From: Larkinella rosea
Lineage (GTDB): Bacteria > Bacteroidota > Bacteroidia > Cytophagales > Spirosomataceae
Assembly: GCF_003858635.1 (NCBI RefSeq)
Contig: NZ_RQJO01000016.1
Span: 186,001-250,000 of the forward strand
DNA: 64,000 nucleotides
Direction of reading: 5' to 3'
Both the position numbers and the translations under genes were made by a program. The notes below the pieces were generated by a model. That model did not search any database and was not told the DNA's origin. It saw nothing but the letters and a program-made list of their open reading frames with translations. Shown here piece by piece: positions 42,510 through 51,393 of this stretch (the first letter of the stretch is position 1; each line of letters begins with the position of its first letter).

Positions 42510-44144
42510 ATGTCGGGCGCATTCAACATTCTCTTTCTCTGGCTTGTCGTTTCCATCAGCGGTTTTGCCCAGAAGTCAACCGGCGTTTGGGACGTCTTCG
42601 CAACCGGGGCCAAAGGCGACGGTAAAATACTGGATACCAAAGCGATCCAGAAAGCCATTGACCAATGCCACGCAGCCGGGGGCGGTAAAGTGTACTTACA
42701 CAACGGCCAGTTTCTGTCCGGTACAATTTACCTGAAAAACAACGTCACGCTCTGGGTGGAAGCCGGTGCTACGCTATTGGGCAGCCCGAAAGCCGCTGAA
42801 TTTCCGGATCAGCCATCCGAATTCCCGACCTACGACGAGCATCCGCTGACCAGCAAAGCCTTGATTTATGCTGAAAACGTCCGAAACATCAGCATCGAAG
42901 GACGCGGTACCATTGACGGACGGGGCGATTTGATCGATAACCGGGGACCTAACGATCCGTATCTGCGCCCTTCGTTCAAATACCGTCCCCGAATCATTCA
43001 CGTCCGCGGTTGTGAGAATGTCCAGATTAAAGGAGTCACGCTGCAGAACGCGGCTTCGTGGGTGCAAACCTACCAGGCCTGTAAAAACCTGATCATCGAC
43101 GGGATTACGGTGGACAGTCGGGAAAACAAAGACGTGGAGAATCCCAATCGGGAACATGCCGTCAAGCACCGAAATACCGACGGTATGGACTTGGTCGACT
43201 GCGAGGTCGTTCGTGTCAGCAACTGTTTCATTACCAGTGGCGACGATGGCATCTGTCTGAAAAGCTTTTCACCCGACAGAGCCTGCCGCAACATCACCAT
43301 CAGTAACTGTGTGGTCAGCTCGGGTGCCAGTGGCATCAAGATCGGGACAGAAACCGCCGGTCGGATCGAAGACGTTGTGGTTCAGAACTGTACGGTATTC
43401 GATACCTGGGGCGATGGCCTGGCCATCATGACCGTCGATGGAGCTCAGATCAGGCGGGTTACTTTTTCAGACATTAGCCTGCGAAACATCAAACGCTCCG
43501 GAATTTTCATTCGATTGGGTACCCGGAACAAGAAATACGGCGCAAATACGGTGGTCAACAAACCGGTTCTTCAGGACGTAATGATCTCGAATGTTCAGGG
43601 AAGTCGGCTGGCGTCGTTGGGTTGCTCGGTTACGGGTCTACCGGATTATCCGGTCGAGAATGTGCTGCTTCGAAACCTGAATCTCGAATTTGAGGGTGGC
43701 ATCACCGGTGTAAAATCAACCCCCATTCCCGAGAAAGCGGATGCCTACCCGGTCGGAACGATGTTCGGAGCTACCTTACCCGCGTACGGTTTTTACGTTC
43801 GGCACGCCCGAAACATGACGTTCGATCAGGTGCAATTGCGTTTCGCCAACGAAGATCAGCGCCCGGCAGTCGTTTTTGACAACACCGAGGAGCTGGAAAT
43901 TCGGGGCTTAAAAGCGCAAAGTGCCGCCCAAACGCCGGATCTGATCCGACTGATCAACACCCGTAAAACCAACATTGCGGATTCCCGTCCAACGTCGGCA
44001 GTCGCCACATTCCTGTCGGTTTATGGGTCCCAATCATCCGCTATTACGCTGATCAATAATCAGTTGGTTCTATCAAAGCAAACGTTCTTTTTTGAAACCC
44101 CATCCCTGAAAGAATCCGTCAAAGAATCAGGAACGATCCAGTAA
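42510..44144 (+). CDS. GH28 polygalacturonase-like glycoside hydrolase (first copy)
   Basis: Exported right-handed beta-helix hydrolase for galacturonan or rhamnogalacturonan bonds, 544 residues, signal peptide about 1-21. GH28 acids are present: Asp224 in NTDGMD and Asp245-Asp246 in SGDDGICLKS. The usual GHG motif is SSGASGIKIGTE here, so the His is replaced by Ala273. This variant motif occurs in many bacterial GH28-like proteins, but the effect on catalysis is uncertain. N-terminal pectate-lyase-3-like start VWDVFATGAKGDGKILDTKA. It lies 11 bp after the GH39-like gene and is followed by a close tandem copy. Confidence 0.92.
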   Translation: MSGAFNILFLWLVVSISGFAQKSTGVWDVFATGAKGDGKILDTKAIQKAIDQCHAAGGGKVYLHNGQFLSGTIYLKNNVTLWVEAGATLLGSPKAAEFPDQPSEFPTYDEHPLTSKALIYAENVRNISIEGRGTIDGRGDLIDNRGPNDPYLRPSFKYRPRIIHVRGCENVQIKGVTLQNAASWVQTYQACKNLIIDGITVDSRENKDVENPNREHAVKHRNTDGMDLVDCEVVRVSNCFITSGDDGICLKSFSPDRACRNITISNCVVSSGASGIKIGTETAGRIEDVVVQNCTVFDTWGDGLAIMTVDGAQIRRVTFSDISLRNIKRSGIFIRLGTRNKKYGANTVVNKPVLQDVMISNVQGSRLASLGCSVTGLPDYPVENVLLRNLNLEFEGGITGVKSTPIPEKADAYPVGTMFGATLPAYGFYVRHARNMTFDQVQLRFANEDQRPAVVFDNTEELEIRGLKAQSAAQTPDLIRLINTRKTNIADSRPTSAVATFLSVYGSQSSAITLINNQLVLSKQTFFFETPSLKESVKESGTIQ

Positions 44145-44166
44145 TTGGTCAAAGCCCATTGGTACT

Positions 44167-45678
44167 ATGCATAGATTCGTCCACATCCTTTTCTTCAGCC
44201 TGCTTCTCGCAGTCAGCGGTTTTGCCCAGAAGCCTTCCGGCGTTTGGGACGTTTTCGCGACAGGAGCCAAAGGCGATGGCAAAACGATGGACACCAAAGC
44301 GATCCAAATCGCCATCGACCGATGCCACGCGGCCGGGGGCGGCAAAGTGTATCTGCACAACGGCACGTTTCTATCGGGCACGATCTACCTGAAAAGTAAC
44401 GTCACGCTCTACGTTGAAGCGGGCGCTATCCTGTTGGGAAGTGCCGACGTGAATGATTACCCCAGTACGGCTTCAAAATACCCGGCCTACGGAGGGGAAC
44501 TGGTGACAGAGAAAATGCTCATTTATGCCGAAGAGGCCCACCATATTGCCATCACCGGGCGGGGAATCATTGACGGACGGGGAGACGATTTCAACGGCCC
44601 TTACCTGTCGCCGTCGTTCAGCGGCCGTCCGCGGATTCTGCATTTCCGAAACTGCGACAACATCCAGGTTCGCGACATTACGTTACGTAACTCCGGCTCG
44701 TGGGTGCAGTTTTACCAGTCGTGCCGAAACATGGTGATTGACGGCATTACGGTGGACAGCCGCGAAAACAAAGACATTGAAAAACCCCGTCATGCCGATG
44801 CGAAAGGCCGCAACACCGATGGCATGGATCTGGTCGACTGCCAGCTCGTGCGGGTTTCCAATTGCTTCATCAACAGTGGCGACGACGCCATTTGCCTGAA
44901 AAGTTTATCGCCCACTGAAAGCTGCCGCGATATTACCATCACCAATTGCATCGTCAGTTCCAATGCGTCGGGTATCAAGATCGGGACAGAAACGAGCGGA
45001 GCGTTTGAAGACATTACGGTTCAAAATTGCACCGTATTCGATACGCGCGTCGATGCGATCAGTATCATGACGGTCGATGGCGCCCGCATCGAACGGGTCA
45101 CTATTGCGAACATTTCGGTTCGCAATGTGAAGGGTACCGCCATTTTTGTTCGATTGGGTGCCCGAAACCGGACCTACCGCAAAAATGCCCAAGCCACTGC
45201 GGGAATGCTGAAAGATGTTCTGATCGAGAACGTGCAGGGTACCCGAATTGGGGGCTACGGTTGTTCAATTACCGGCATTCCGGGTTTTCCCGTCGAAAAT
45301 ATAACCCTGAAGCAAATCCGGCTCCGCTTCGATGGGAGTAACATCCCCCTGCGGAGTGACGACGATACGCGAAAAACCGCCCCGATCGAACCGCCGGTGG
45401 TCAATCCGATGGTTCCCGAAAAAACCGATGCCTATCCCCGCGGTGAAATGTTCGGGCGGTTACCGGCTTACGGGTTTTACATCCGGCACGGCAGGAATGT
45501 AGCGCTGGAAAATCTTTCCCTCGATTATGCGGGCGAAGAAAACCGGTCGGCCATTGTCGCAGAAGATGTCGACGCGTTACAAATCCGTGATTTAAAAGCA
45601 AAAGCCAGCCCGAAGGTTCCGGAGCTGGTGCAGCTTAAAAACGTTCGAAATTCTCCAAACATGCCTAAATCAAACTAA
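44167..45678 (+). CDS. GH28 polygalacturonase-like glycoside hydrolase (second copy)
   Basis: Tandem paralogue of the preceding gene, 503 residues, with the same signal peptide/N-terminal layout (AVSGFAQKPSGVWDVFATGA). Catalytic acids Asp218 in NTDGMD and Asp239-Asp240 in SGDDAICLKS are kept. The GHG-equivalent segment is SSNASGIKIGTE. It differs mainly in the loop at about 395-425 (a proline-rich insertion, IEPPVVNPMVPEKTD) and a shorter C-terminus. The gap to the first copy is 22 bp. Duplication suggests division of labour on two linkages of one polymer. Confidence 0.92.
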   Translation: MHRFVHILFFSLLLAVSGFAQKPSGVWDVFATGAKGDGKTMDTKAIQIAIDRCHAAGGGKVYLHNGTFLSGTIYLKSNVTLYVEAGAILLGSADVNDYPSTASKYPAYGGELVTEKMLIYAEEAHHIAITGRGIIDGRGDDFNGPYLSPSFSGRPRILHFRNCDNIQVRDITLRNSGSWVQFYQSCRNMVIDGITVDSRENKDIEKPRHADAKGRNTDGMDLVDCQLVRVSNCFINSGDDAICLKSLSPTESCRDITITNCIVSSNASGIKIGTETSGAFEDITVQNCTVFDTRVDAISIMTVDGARIERVTIANISVRNVKGTAIFVRLGARNRTYRKNAQATAGMLKDVLIENVQGTRIGGYGCSITGIPGFPVENITLKQIRLRFDGSNIPLRSDDDTRKTAPIEPPVVNPMVPEKTDAYPRGEMFGRLPAYGFYIRHGRNVALENLSLDYAGEENRSAIVAEDVDALQIRDLKAKASPKVPELVQLKNVRNSPNMPKSN

Positions 45679-45680
45679 AC

Positions 45681-47399
45681 GTGCAGACGCTTCAACAACT
45701 GGATTACTGGGCCATTGCCATTTATATGCTCCTGATGGCGGGCATCGGGCTGTTTCTGGGCAAATTCGTCAAAAACATCGGCGACTACTTCAAGGGGGGC
45801 AACGCCATTCCGTGGGTGTCGGGCGCCATCAGCAACTTCATGACCAAGTTCAGTACCTTCATTTTCGTGGCCTATGCCGGAATTGCGTACCAACACGGTT
45901 TTGTCGCATTAACGCTGATCTGGAGCACGGTTCTGCCCGCCCTGATTGGCGTTGCGGTTTTTGCGAAACGCTGGCGCCGGGCGGGCATCATGACGCCGAT
46001 GGAATTTCTGGAAACCCGCTTCAACGCGCCCGTTCGGCAGACCTTTTCCTGGATGGGTGTTCTCTTCAAAATTCTGGACAACATGGTTCGGCTCTATGCG
46101 CTCGGCCTGTTTGTCAAGGCAGCAACGGGTCTTTCGCTCGAAGCATCGATTCTGGCCTGCGGAATCATTGTCGCCCTTTATACGGTCGTGGGTGGTTTGT
46201 GGGCGGTTGTCGTGACCGATGTCGTCCAGTTTATTATCCTCATCGTTGCCACCTTGATTTTAGTTCCGCTGACGATTCAGGCGGCCGGCGGGTTGCCCAG
46301 GATGATGGCGACCATTCCCGATCATTTCACCTGGTTGAATGGTCCCAAAGGAATGCCGTTGTATATGACGGTTTATTACCTCATGATTCTGGTCAAATAC
46401 AGTGGCAACTGGACGTTCATCCAGCGGTTTTACAGCGTCCGTGACGAACGGGCCAGCCAGAAACAGGGCCTGTTAACGGCGGTTTTTTTCTTCCTGTTTC
46501 CGGTTATTTTCCTCTTTCCGTCCATTGCGGCCAAAGCGCTGATCCCCAACCTCGAAAACCCCGAAATGGCGTACGTCAGCGTTTGTCTGAAGCTATTACC
46601 TGCAGGGATTATGGGGCTGATGGTCGCGGCCATGTTTGCCGCTACGATGTCGGTGCTAAGTGGCGAATACAACGTAACGGCGGGTGTTCTGACGCGGGAT
46701 ATTTACCAACGGCTTTTCAATCCGAATGCGACGGACACTGAAATGCTCTGGGTCGGTCGCCTGATGACGCTGGTCCTCGGCGGGCTCATTACGGTTGGCG
46801 CGCTCTTCGTTGGCGGTTTTGGCGGTGCGTTTGAGGCCAATAAGCTCTTTACGGGCCTGTTCGCCATACCGATGACCCTGCCTCTGGTGCTGGGAATCGT
46901 GCTCAAACGGCCGCAACCCTGGGGTGCCTTTGCCACCTTAGTGACCGGAGTGGTTTTAGGGCTGGTGCTGAATTCGATGCCGCAGGTTTCCTGGGAGTGG
47001 GCAACGCTGATCGAAATCATCGCCTGTGTGGTCGTTTTCCTGGTTTCGGGCGTGCTCATTTCACCCAAAGAAGCCTACCAACAGCGCGTCGACGCTTTCT
47101 TTCGTCGGCTTCACACCCCCCTGACCGACGCGGAGAAACCCGCTGAGAATCCCGGTTTTATGCAGACCATGAACCGGTTGTATGCTGTCGCTCTGGTCGT
47201 AACCGGGATTTTATTCATGGCCATGAGCGTACCGTCGCTGAGCGAAACCAGCGGCCGGGTCGCGATAGGTGCCGGACTGCTCTGCCTGCTGCTATCGGGA
47301 CTAATGTGGTACCGCGCCCGCCGACCGGTTTCCGGCTCTCCCATCACGCATCCAACGCAGCGTCAACAAACCGTTGATACCACGATCGATAATCATTGA
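45681..47399 (+). CDS. Sodium:solute symporter (SSS/SLC5 family)
   Basis: Inner-membrane Na+-coupled importer for a small product such as a uronate or monosaccharide, 572 residues. It starts with GTG at 45681, two bases after the GH28 stop, with sequence QTLQQLDYWAIAIYMLLMAG. About 13-14 hydrophobic segments; family signature around GDYFKGGNAIPWVSGAISNF and MVAAMFAATMSVLSGEYNVT. The position after the depolymerases supports product uptake. Confidence 0.92.
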   Translation: MQTLQQLDYWAIAIYMLLMAGIGLFLGKFVKNIGDYFKGGNAIPWVSGAISNFMTKFSTFIFVAYAGIAYQHGFVALTLIWSTVLPALIGVAVFAKRWRRAGIMTPMEFLETRFNAPVRQTFSWMGVLFKILDNMVRLYALGLFVKAATGLSLEASILACGIIVALYTVVGGLWAVVVTDVVQFIILIVATLILVPLTIQAAGGLPRMMATIPDHFTWLNGPKGMPLYMTVYYLMILVKYSGNWTFIQRFYSVRDERASQKQGLLTAVFFFLFPVIFLFPSIAAKALIPNLENPEMAYVSVCLKLLPAGIMGLMVAAMFAATMSVLSGEYNVTAGVLTRDIYQRLFNPNATDTEMLWVGRLMTLVLGGLITVGALFVGGFGGAFEANKLFTGLFAIPMTLPLVLGIVLKRPQPWGAFATLVTGVVLGLVLNSMPQVSWEWATLIEIIACVVVFLVSGVLISPKEAYQQRVDAFFRRLHTPLTDAEKPAENPGFMQTMNRLYAVALVVTGILFMAMSVPSLSETSGRVAIGAGLLCLLLSGLMWYRARRPVSGSPITHPTQRQQTVDTTIDNH

Positions 47400-47431
47400 A
47401 AAACGCGCAACACGAGCATCCAAATCTGACT

Positions 47432-48136
47432 ATGAATTATTTACAAGACAAAGTTATCTTCATTACCGGCGGTTCCAGTGGAATTGGAAAAGCAGCCGCC
47501 ATTGCGTTGCTGGACCAGGGTGCCAAAGTCTTTGATTTTAGCCGAACACACCAATTAGCGGACGACGTAACGCACGAAAATCTCCGATCGTTTCAGGGAG
47601 ACGTGAGCCAGGAAGCCGACGTTATTGCCGGTTTTACCGCCTGTCAGGCAACCTTCGGCCCGGTCGACATTCTCCTCAATAACGCCGGTATTGGTCTGAT
47701 CACCACCGACTTGTCCACCACCGATCTGGAGACGTACGAGCGGATGATCACGATCAATATGCGTGGTGTCTTCCTCTGCAACCGCGAAGCACTGAAGCAA
47801 ATGAAACCGCGTAAACAGGGCCATATCGTCACGGTCATATCGATGGGCGGGCAACGGACGAACCCAACGGCCCCGGTTTACTGTGCCTCCAAATTCGGGG
47901 CCCGCGGACTCAGCAGCGGTTTAGCCGATCAGGTGTTGAAAGAAGGGATTCGGGTCACGGATGTCAATCCGGGGCCTACCGACAGCAACTACTGGGGAGA
48001 CCGGAAGGTCGCGCGCGAAAAATTCCTGAAAGTGGAAGATGTGGCCCGGGTTATTCTCTTTGTGCTCAACCAACCGGAATACGTCCTCATTCGGGAAATC
48101 AATTTTGACAACATGAAATTTCTTGCACAATCATGA
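47432..48136 (+). CDS. SDR family NAD(P)-dependent oxidoreductase
   Basis: Short-chain dehydrogenase, 234 residues from the ATG at 47432 (MNYLQDKVIFITGG); the open frame upstream from 47396 begins with TTG and adds no family sequence. Cofactor motif GGSSGIGKA, NNAGIG, catalytic Ser in VISMGGQ and YxxxK in VYCASKFGARGL. In this operon it would oxidise or reduce a sugar acid. The stop overlaps the next start by 4 bp, so translation is coupled to the RraA-like protein. Confidence 0.92.
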   Translation: MNYLQDKVIFITGGSSGIGKAAAIALLDQGAKVFDFSRTHQLADDVTHENLRSFQGDVSQEADVIAGFTACQATFGPVDILLNNAGIGLITTDLSTTDLETYERMITINMRGVFLCNREALKQMKPRKQGHIVTVISMGGQRTNPTAPVYCASKFGARGLSSGLADQVLKEGIRVTDVNPGPTDSNYWGDRKVAREKFLKVEDVARVILFVLNQPEYVLIREINFDNMKFLAQS

Positions 48137-48840
48137 TATCCAACGGAAAACACCATTCGGACGACAAGCAGACCGTCCCCCCCTATCCGATTCCCGTGTT
48201 GGAAATGCGGATGCGGTATCTGCAACTGTATACCGGCGCAATCAACGACGTACTGCGCTTCAATTACAGCATGCACGCATCCAGTCTGCCCGCGGCCTTT
48301 GCCCCGCTTCGCGAGGAAATGAAAATGGCGGGGGTGGCTTTTACCGTCAAGGGAGGCCCCGATATTACGACCGATGGGGAGTTTGAGTTGCGGGCCCAGA
48401 TGCTCGAAGACCTGCATCAGGATTCGGTCGTTGTCTGGGATTGTACGGGCGATACGGTCACCTCGCAATGGGGGGAGGTGATGACGATGGCGGCCCTCAA
48501 AGCCGGTTGCCGGGGGGCGCTCGTCAACGGCATTCGGGATACCAAAGCCATTCTGAATTTAGAGTTCCCGATCTTTCACAAATACAAAACCAGCACCGGA
48601 ATGCTCGGCCGGTTCCGCATGTACTATTACCAGAAACCGGTGCAGATTGGGGAAGTCATCGTACGGCCCGGCGACTGGATTTTCGGCGACATCGACGGGG
48701 TTATTGCAATTCCCCAGGCCATTGCATACGATGTGCTGGTAGCCGCTGAAAAAATCGTGCACAAAGAAGAAGGCATCAAAGAAATGGTCGAAAGCGGGAT
48801 GACGCCCACCGAAGTCGTGCGCAACGGAGGATATTTCTGA
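48133..48840 (+). CDS. RraA family aldolase-like protein (HMG/CHA aldolase family)
   Basis: Member of the RraA/4-hydroxy-4-methyl-2-oxoglutarate aldolase fold, 235 residues. Family landmarks: GEVMTMAALKAGCRGALVNG, IRDTKAILN (substrate Arg), PGDWIFGDIDGVIAIPQ (metal Asp). Catabolic members cleave or dehydrate sugar-acid derivatives, which fits between an SDR and a uronate-type enzyme set. True RraA, an RNase E inhibitor, is less likely in this context. Overlaps the preceding gene by 4 bp and the following one by 1 bp. Confidence 0.88.
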   Translation: MISNGKHHSDDKQTVPPYPIPVLEMRMRYLQLYTGAINDVLRFNYSMHASSLPAAFAPLREEMKMAGVAFTVKGGPDITTDGEFELRAQMLEDLHQDSVVVWDCTGDTVTSQWGEVMTMAALKAGCRGALVNGIRDTKAILNLEFPIFHKYKTSTGMLGRFRMYYYQKPVQIGEVIVRPGDWIFGDIDGVIAIPQAIAYDVLVAAEKIVHKEEGIKEMVESGMTPTEVVRNGGYF

Positions 48841-50930
48841 TGGAAGTGGTAAAAACATCCGGTTTGTTTTTGACCGAAGCCGAGAAGCAGGCCATTCTGT
48901 CCAGCGCCGATCCGGTCATCCGGCGGTTTCGGCAGGCGCTGGCGCTTCGCGTCGCGCAACGGCTGGCCACGCCCGGACTTCAGGCCGAAAGTCCGACGCT
49001 GGGCTGGTGGTATCCGGCTGCGGAATACCTGTCGGATGCCGCGATGCAGCACGCGCTCGAACCCACGGACGCCCTGGCTGCCTGGCTCCGCAGCACCACC
49101 CTCCACATCACCCGGCTGCCGACAACCGAGTGGGTAGGTCCGTGGTTCCGCAATCATGCTGAACCGTTTACGGGGCATCTGGAAACAGCGCACCTCTGCT
49201 GGGGCGTAGCCGCGGTAGTGACGTTAGCCGGTGCGGTTTTTACCGAAGCGGAGCGGGAAGAAATTCGTCAGGCGCTTCACGACAAAGGGATTGTGCTCTG
49301 CCAGCGTTGGTTAGCAAAAAACACGCACCTGGCCAACTGGCGGGGTATTGTGGCTTCCGGTGCGCTGGTTGCTTCGGCAGCGCTGGACGATGACGAGTTG
49401 CTCATCGAACTGCTTCCGGAGGTCGTACGGATGGCGCAGGCTTTTCAGCCCGATGGCTCGTATGGCGAGTCATTGCAATACGGTAATTACCTCGCCAACG
49501 CCCTGATGCTTGCCTACGAATCGCTGATTTGGTCCTACCCCGATCTGGCTCAACAACTGGATGTGGAGGCTTACGGGCGCGGTATGGGTTGGATGGCGCA
49601 GAGCCTGTTGTACCGAAAACCTCTCGAAAACTGGGGCGATTGGCCACGGGCGCGGGCCGTTAATTTCAACGACTCGGCCGCCTTATTCCGGCCCTCCGGC
49701 GATTTGCTGCTGCACGTAGCGGCTCGTTCCAACGCTCCGGTTCAGGCAGGACTGGCCCGGTGGCTCTTTCAGGAATATTACGAACCGGATCCAACGCAGG
49801 GGCCGCACGATCTCGCCACGTTTGGTATGGTGAATGACTGGGGTTTTCTCACCTTACCCTTGTTGCTCCGTTCGCCCCAAGCGGTTTCGCCAGCGGAAGC
49901 GGGCCTTCCTTTAACGACCGCCTTCTCGAACGGAAACACGCTGGTGCGGGATGCCTGGAACGGCGCATCCGTCGTGGCCATTCAGGCTGGAAATAATGAT
50001 GGCGTCCATGCCCCGGGGCATCTTCAGGGGGATTTAAACAGTTTTATGCTGGTGTATAACCGCGAACGGCTCCTGGCCGACCCGGGTCATAGCTGTTACC
50101 GCAACCTGATTCATGGACTGGAATGCGCTACGCAAACCCATAATACCTGCACTTTTCTACTTGAGCAGGATACCTTGGGTTTACAGGAAGATCTGGCGAA
50201 AATTAAGTTACTCGAACAACGGAACGTCCTGTCCCGTCGGCTCATTCATTCCGATGGCTCCATTGGGCCCGCCATTGAGCGAGGAGGCCGATTGCTCACC
50301 ACGCAACGAGTCGACGACATTTCGCTGGTTGTGTCGGAAGCCGGGGCTTCCTATGGTCCACCTATTCAGGAATTTACGCGCTGCTGGATTCAGGTTGGCT
50401 CCCATGTTACGTTCGTCATTGATCGCATTCGGGCCAGTGAACCGGTACGTACCATCTGGAATTGGCTCCTGAATAACCGGGACAGTCAATCGGTTGTCAA
50501 GACCGATGGAAACAGGCTAACGATGTATCGTCACCAAACCGGTTTAAAGCTCTGGCACATCGGTGAAGGGACATTGGCCGGTCCGGTTTATGCCTACCTC
50601 CACGATGCGTATCATCCCGAACCGGCGCAACGCGGGGAAGGACGGCCGGGGAGCGGTTTGTTATTCCGGCATACCGATTCGCAAAAAGCAACCTCCATCC
50701 GTCGATTACACATGCTGGCCGCCGATGAGCTGGTTGAGATTGACCGCTGGCGTGTCGATGCTGAAAATCAGCGGTGGATCATCAGCAAACCGGGTACTGT
50801 GGTTCAATTAACCGGCTCGTATGAAAACAACCTGGCGCTTTCGCTGACTGTCCGGAAAAAGACTTACATCCTGACCGAAAACGAAACCGGTTTTAGTCTT
50901 GAATTAGCCGGTCATTCACCATCCGTTTAA
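48840..50930 (+). CDS. Heparinase II/III-like family protein, cytoplasmic
   Basis: 696 residues. The N-terminal half is an alpha/alpha toroid (FLTEAEKQAILSSADPVIRR, DGSYGESLQYGNYLANALML) and the C-terminal half a beta-sandwich as in heparinase II/III and oligo-alginate lyase-type proteins (DGVHAPGHLQGDLNSFMLVY, LADPGHSCYRNLIHGLECAT, VGSHVTFVIDRIRA). Known members eliminate uronic-acid linkages using Tyr/His pairs; candidates here are the Tyr-rich GESLQYGNY and the His in DGVHAPGHLQG. There is no signal peptide, so it probably cuts imported uronate oligosaccharides. ATG overlaps the RraA stop codon. Confidence 0.82.
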   Translation: MEVVKTSGLFLTEAEKQAILSSADPVIRRFRQALALRVAQRLATPGLQAESPTLGWWYPAAEYLSDAAMQHALEPTDALAAWLRSTTLHITRLPTTEWVGPWFRNHAEPFTGHLETAHLCWGVAAVVTLAGAVFTEAEREEIRQALHDKGIVLCQRWLAKNTHLANWRGIVASGALVASAALDDDELLIELLPEVVRMAQAFQPDGSYGESLQYGNYLANALMLAYESLIWSYPDLAQQLDVEAYGRGMGWMAQSLLYRKPLENWGDWPRARAVNFNDSAALFRPSGDLLLHVAARSNAPVQAGLARWLFQEYYEPDPTQGPHDLATFGMVNDWGFLTLPLLLRSPQAVSPAEAGLPLTTAFSNGNTLVRDAWNGASVVAIQAGNNDGVHAPGHLQGDLNSFMLVYNRERLLADPGHSCYRNLIHGLECATQTHNTCTFLLEQDTLGLQEDLAKIKLLEQRNVLSRRLIHSDGSIGPAIERGGRLLTTQRVDDISLVVSEAGASYGPPIQEFTRCWIQVGSHVTFVIDRIRASEPVRTIWNWLLNNRDSQSVVKTDGNRLTMYRHQTGLKLWHIGEGTLAGPVYAYLHDAYHPEPAQRGEGRPGSGLLFRHTDSQKATSIRRLHMLAADELVEIDRWRVDAENQRWIISKPGTVVQLTGSYENNLALSLTVRKKTYILTENETGFSLELAGHSPSV

Positions 50931-50964
50931 AACTTATCTTCCGAAAACCCTTACCCTTTTTTAT

Positions 50965-51360
50965 ATGAACGAATCCCTTTTTCTGGGCGTCGATCACCCC
51001 GCTGTTGCGGCAGATGAGGTCGAAACACTGTCGGATTGGTATTGTCGGGTGCTTGGCTATCAAAAGTGGTTTCGGCACGACAAACCGGTCTGGATGCTGC
51101 GTGCTCCTGACCAGACCCTGCTGGAAATCATGCCGAAAGACCAGACCCTACGTCCTGCCCGAACGACCTGGACACCCGGCTGGTCGCACCTGGCGCTCCG
51201 CGTTGCCGACATCGATCAGGCCATTCGCTGGCTCGATTCGCACGGCGTGACGTGGGGCGGGGAGCTTTCCAATGCCATTGGCGGAGGCCGCGTTCGTAAT
51301 TTTTTTGACCCGGAAGGGAATATGCTCCAGATTCTGGAACGTGGCCCGATCGACCGTTAA
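50965..51360 (+). CDS. VOC (glyoxalase/bleomycin-resistance) family protein
   Basis: Small metal-binding enzyme fold, 131 residues. Two beta-alpha-beta-beta-beta halves with the usual ligands: His11 in FLGVDHPAVA, Glu in TLLEIMPKD, His in GWSHLALRVAD, Glu in GNMLQILERG. Members isomerise or cleave small oxo-compounds. In this operon it may act on a keto-sugar acid intermediate. Confidence 0.88.
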   Translation: MNESLFLGVDHPAVAADEVETLSDWYCRVLGYQKWFRHDKPVWMLRAPDQTLLEIMPKDQTLRPARTTWTPGWSHLALRVADIDQAIRWLDSHGVTWGGELSNAIGGGRVRNFFDPEGNMLQILERGPIDR

Positions 51361-51393
51361 CAAACTCGTATCTAACTCTTTTATTCGCTGCCC

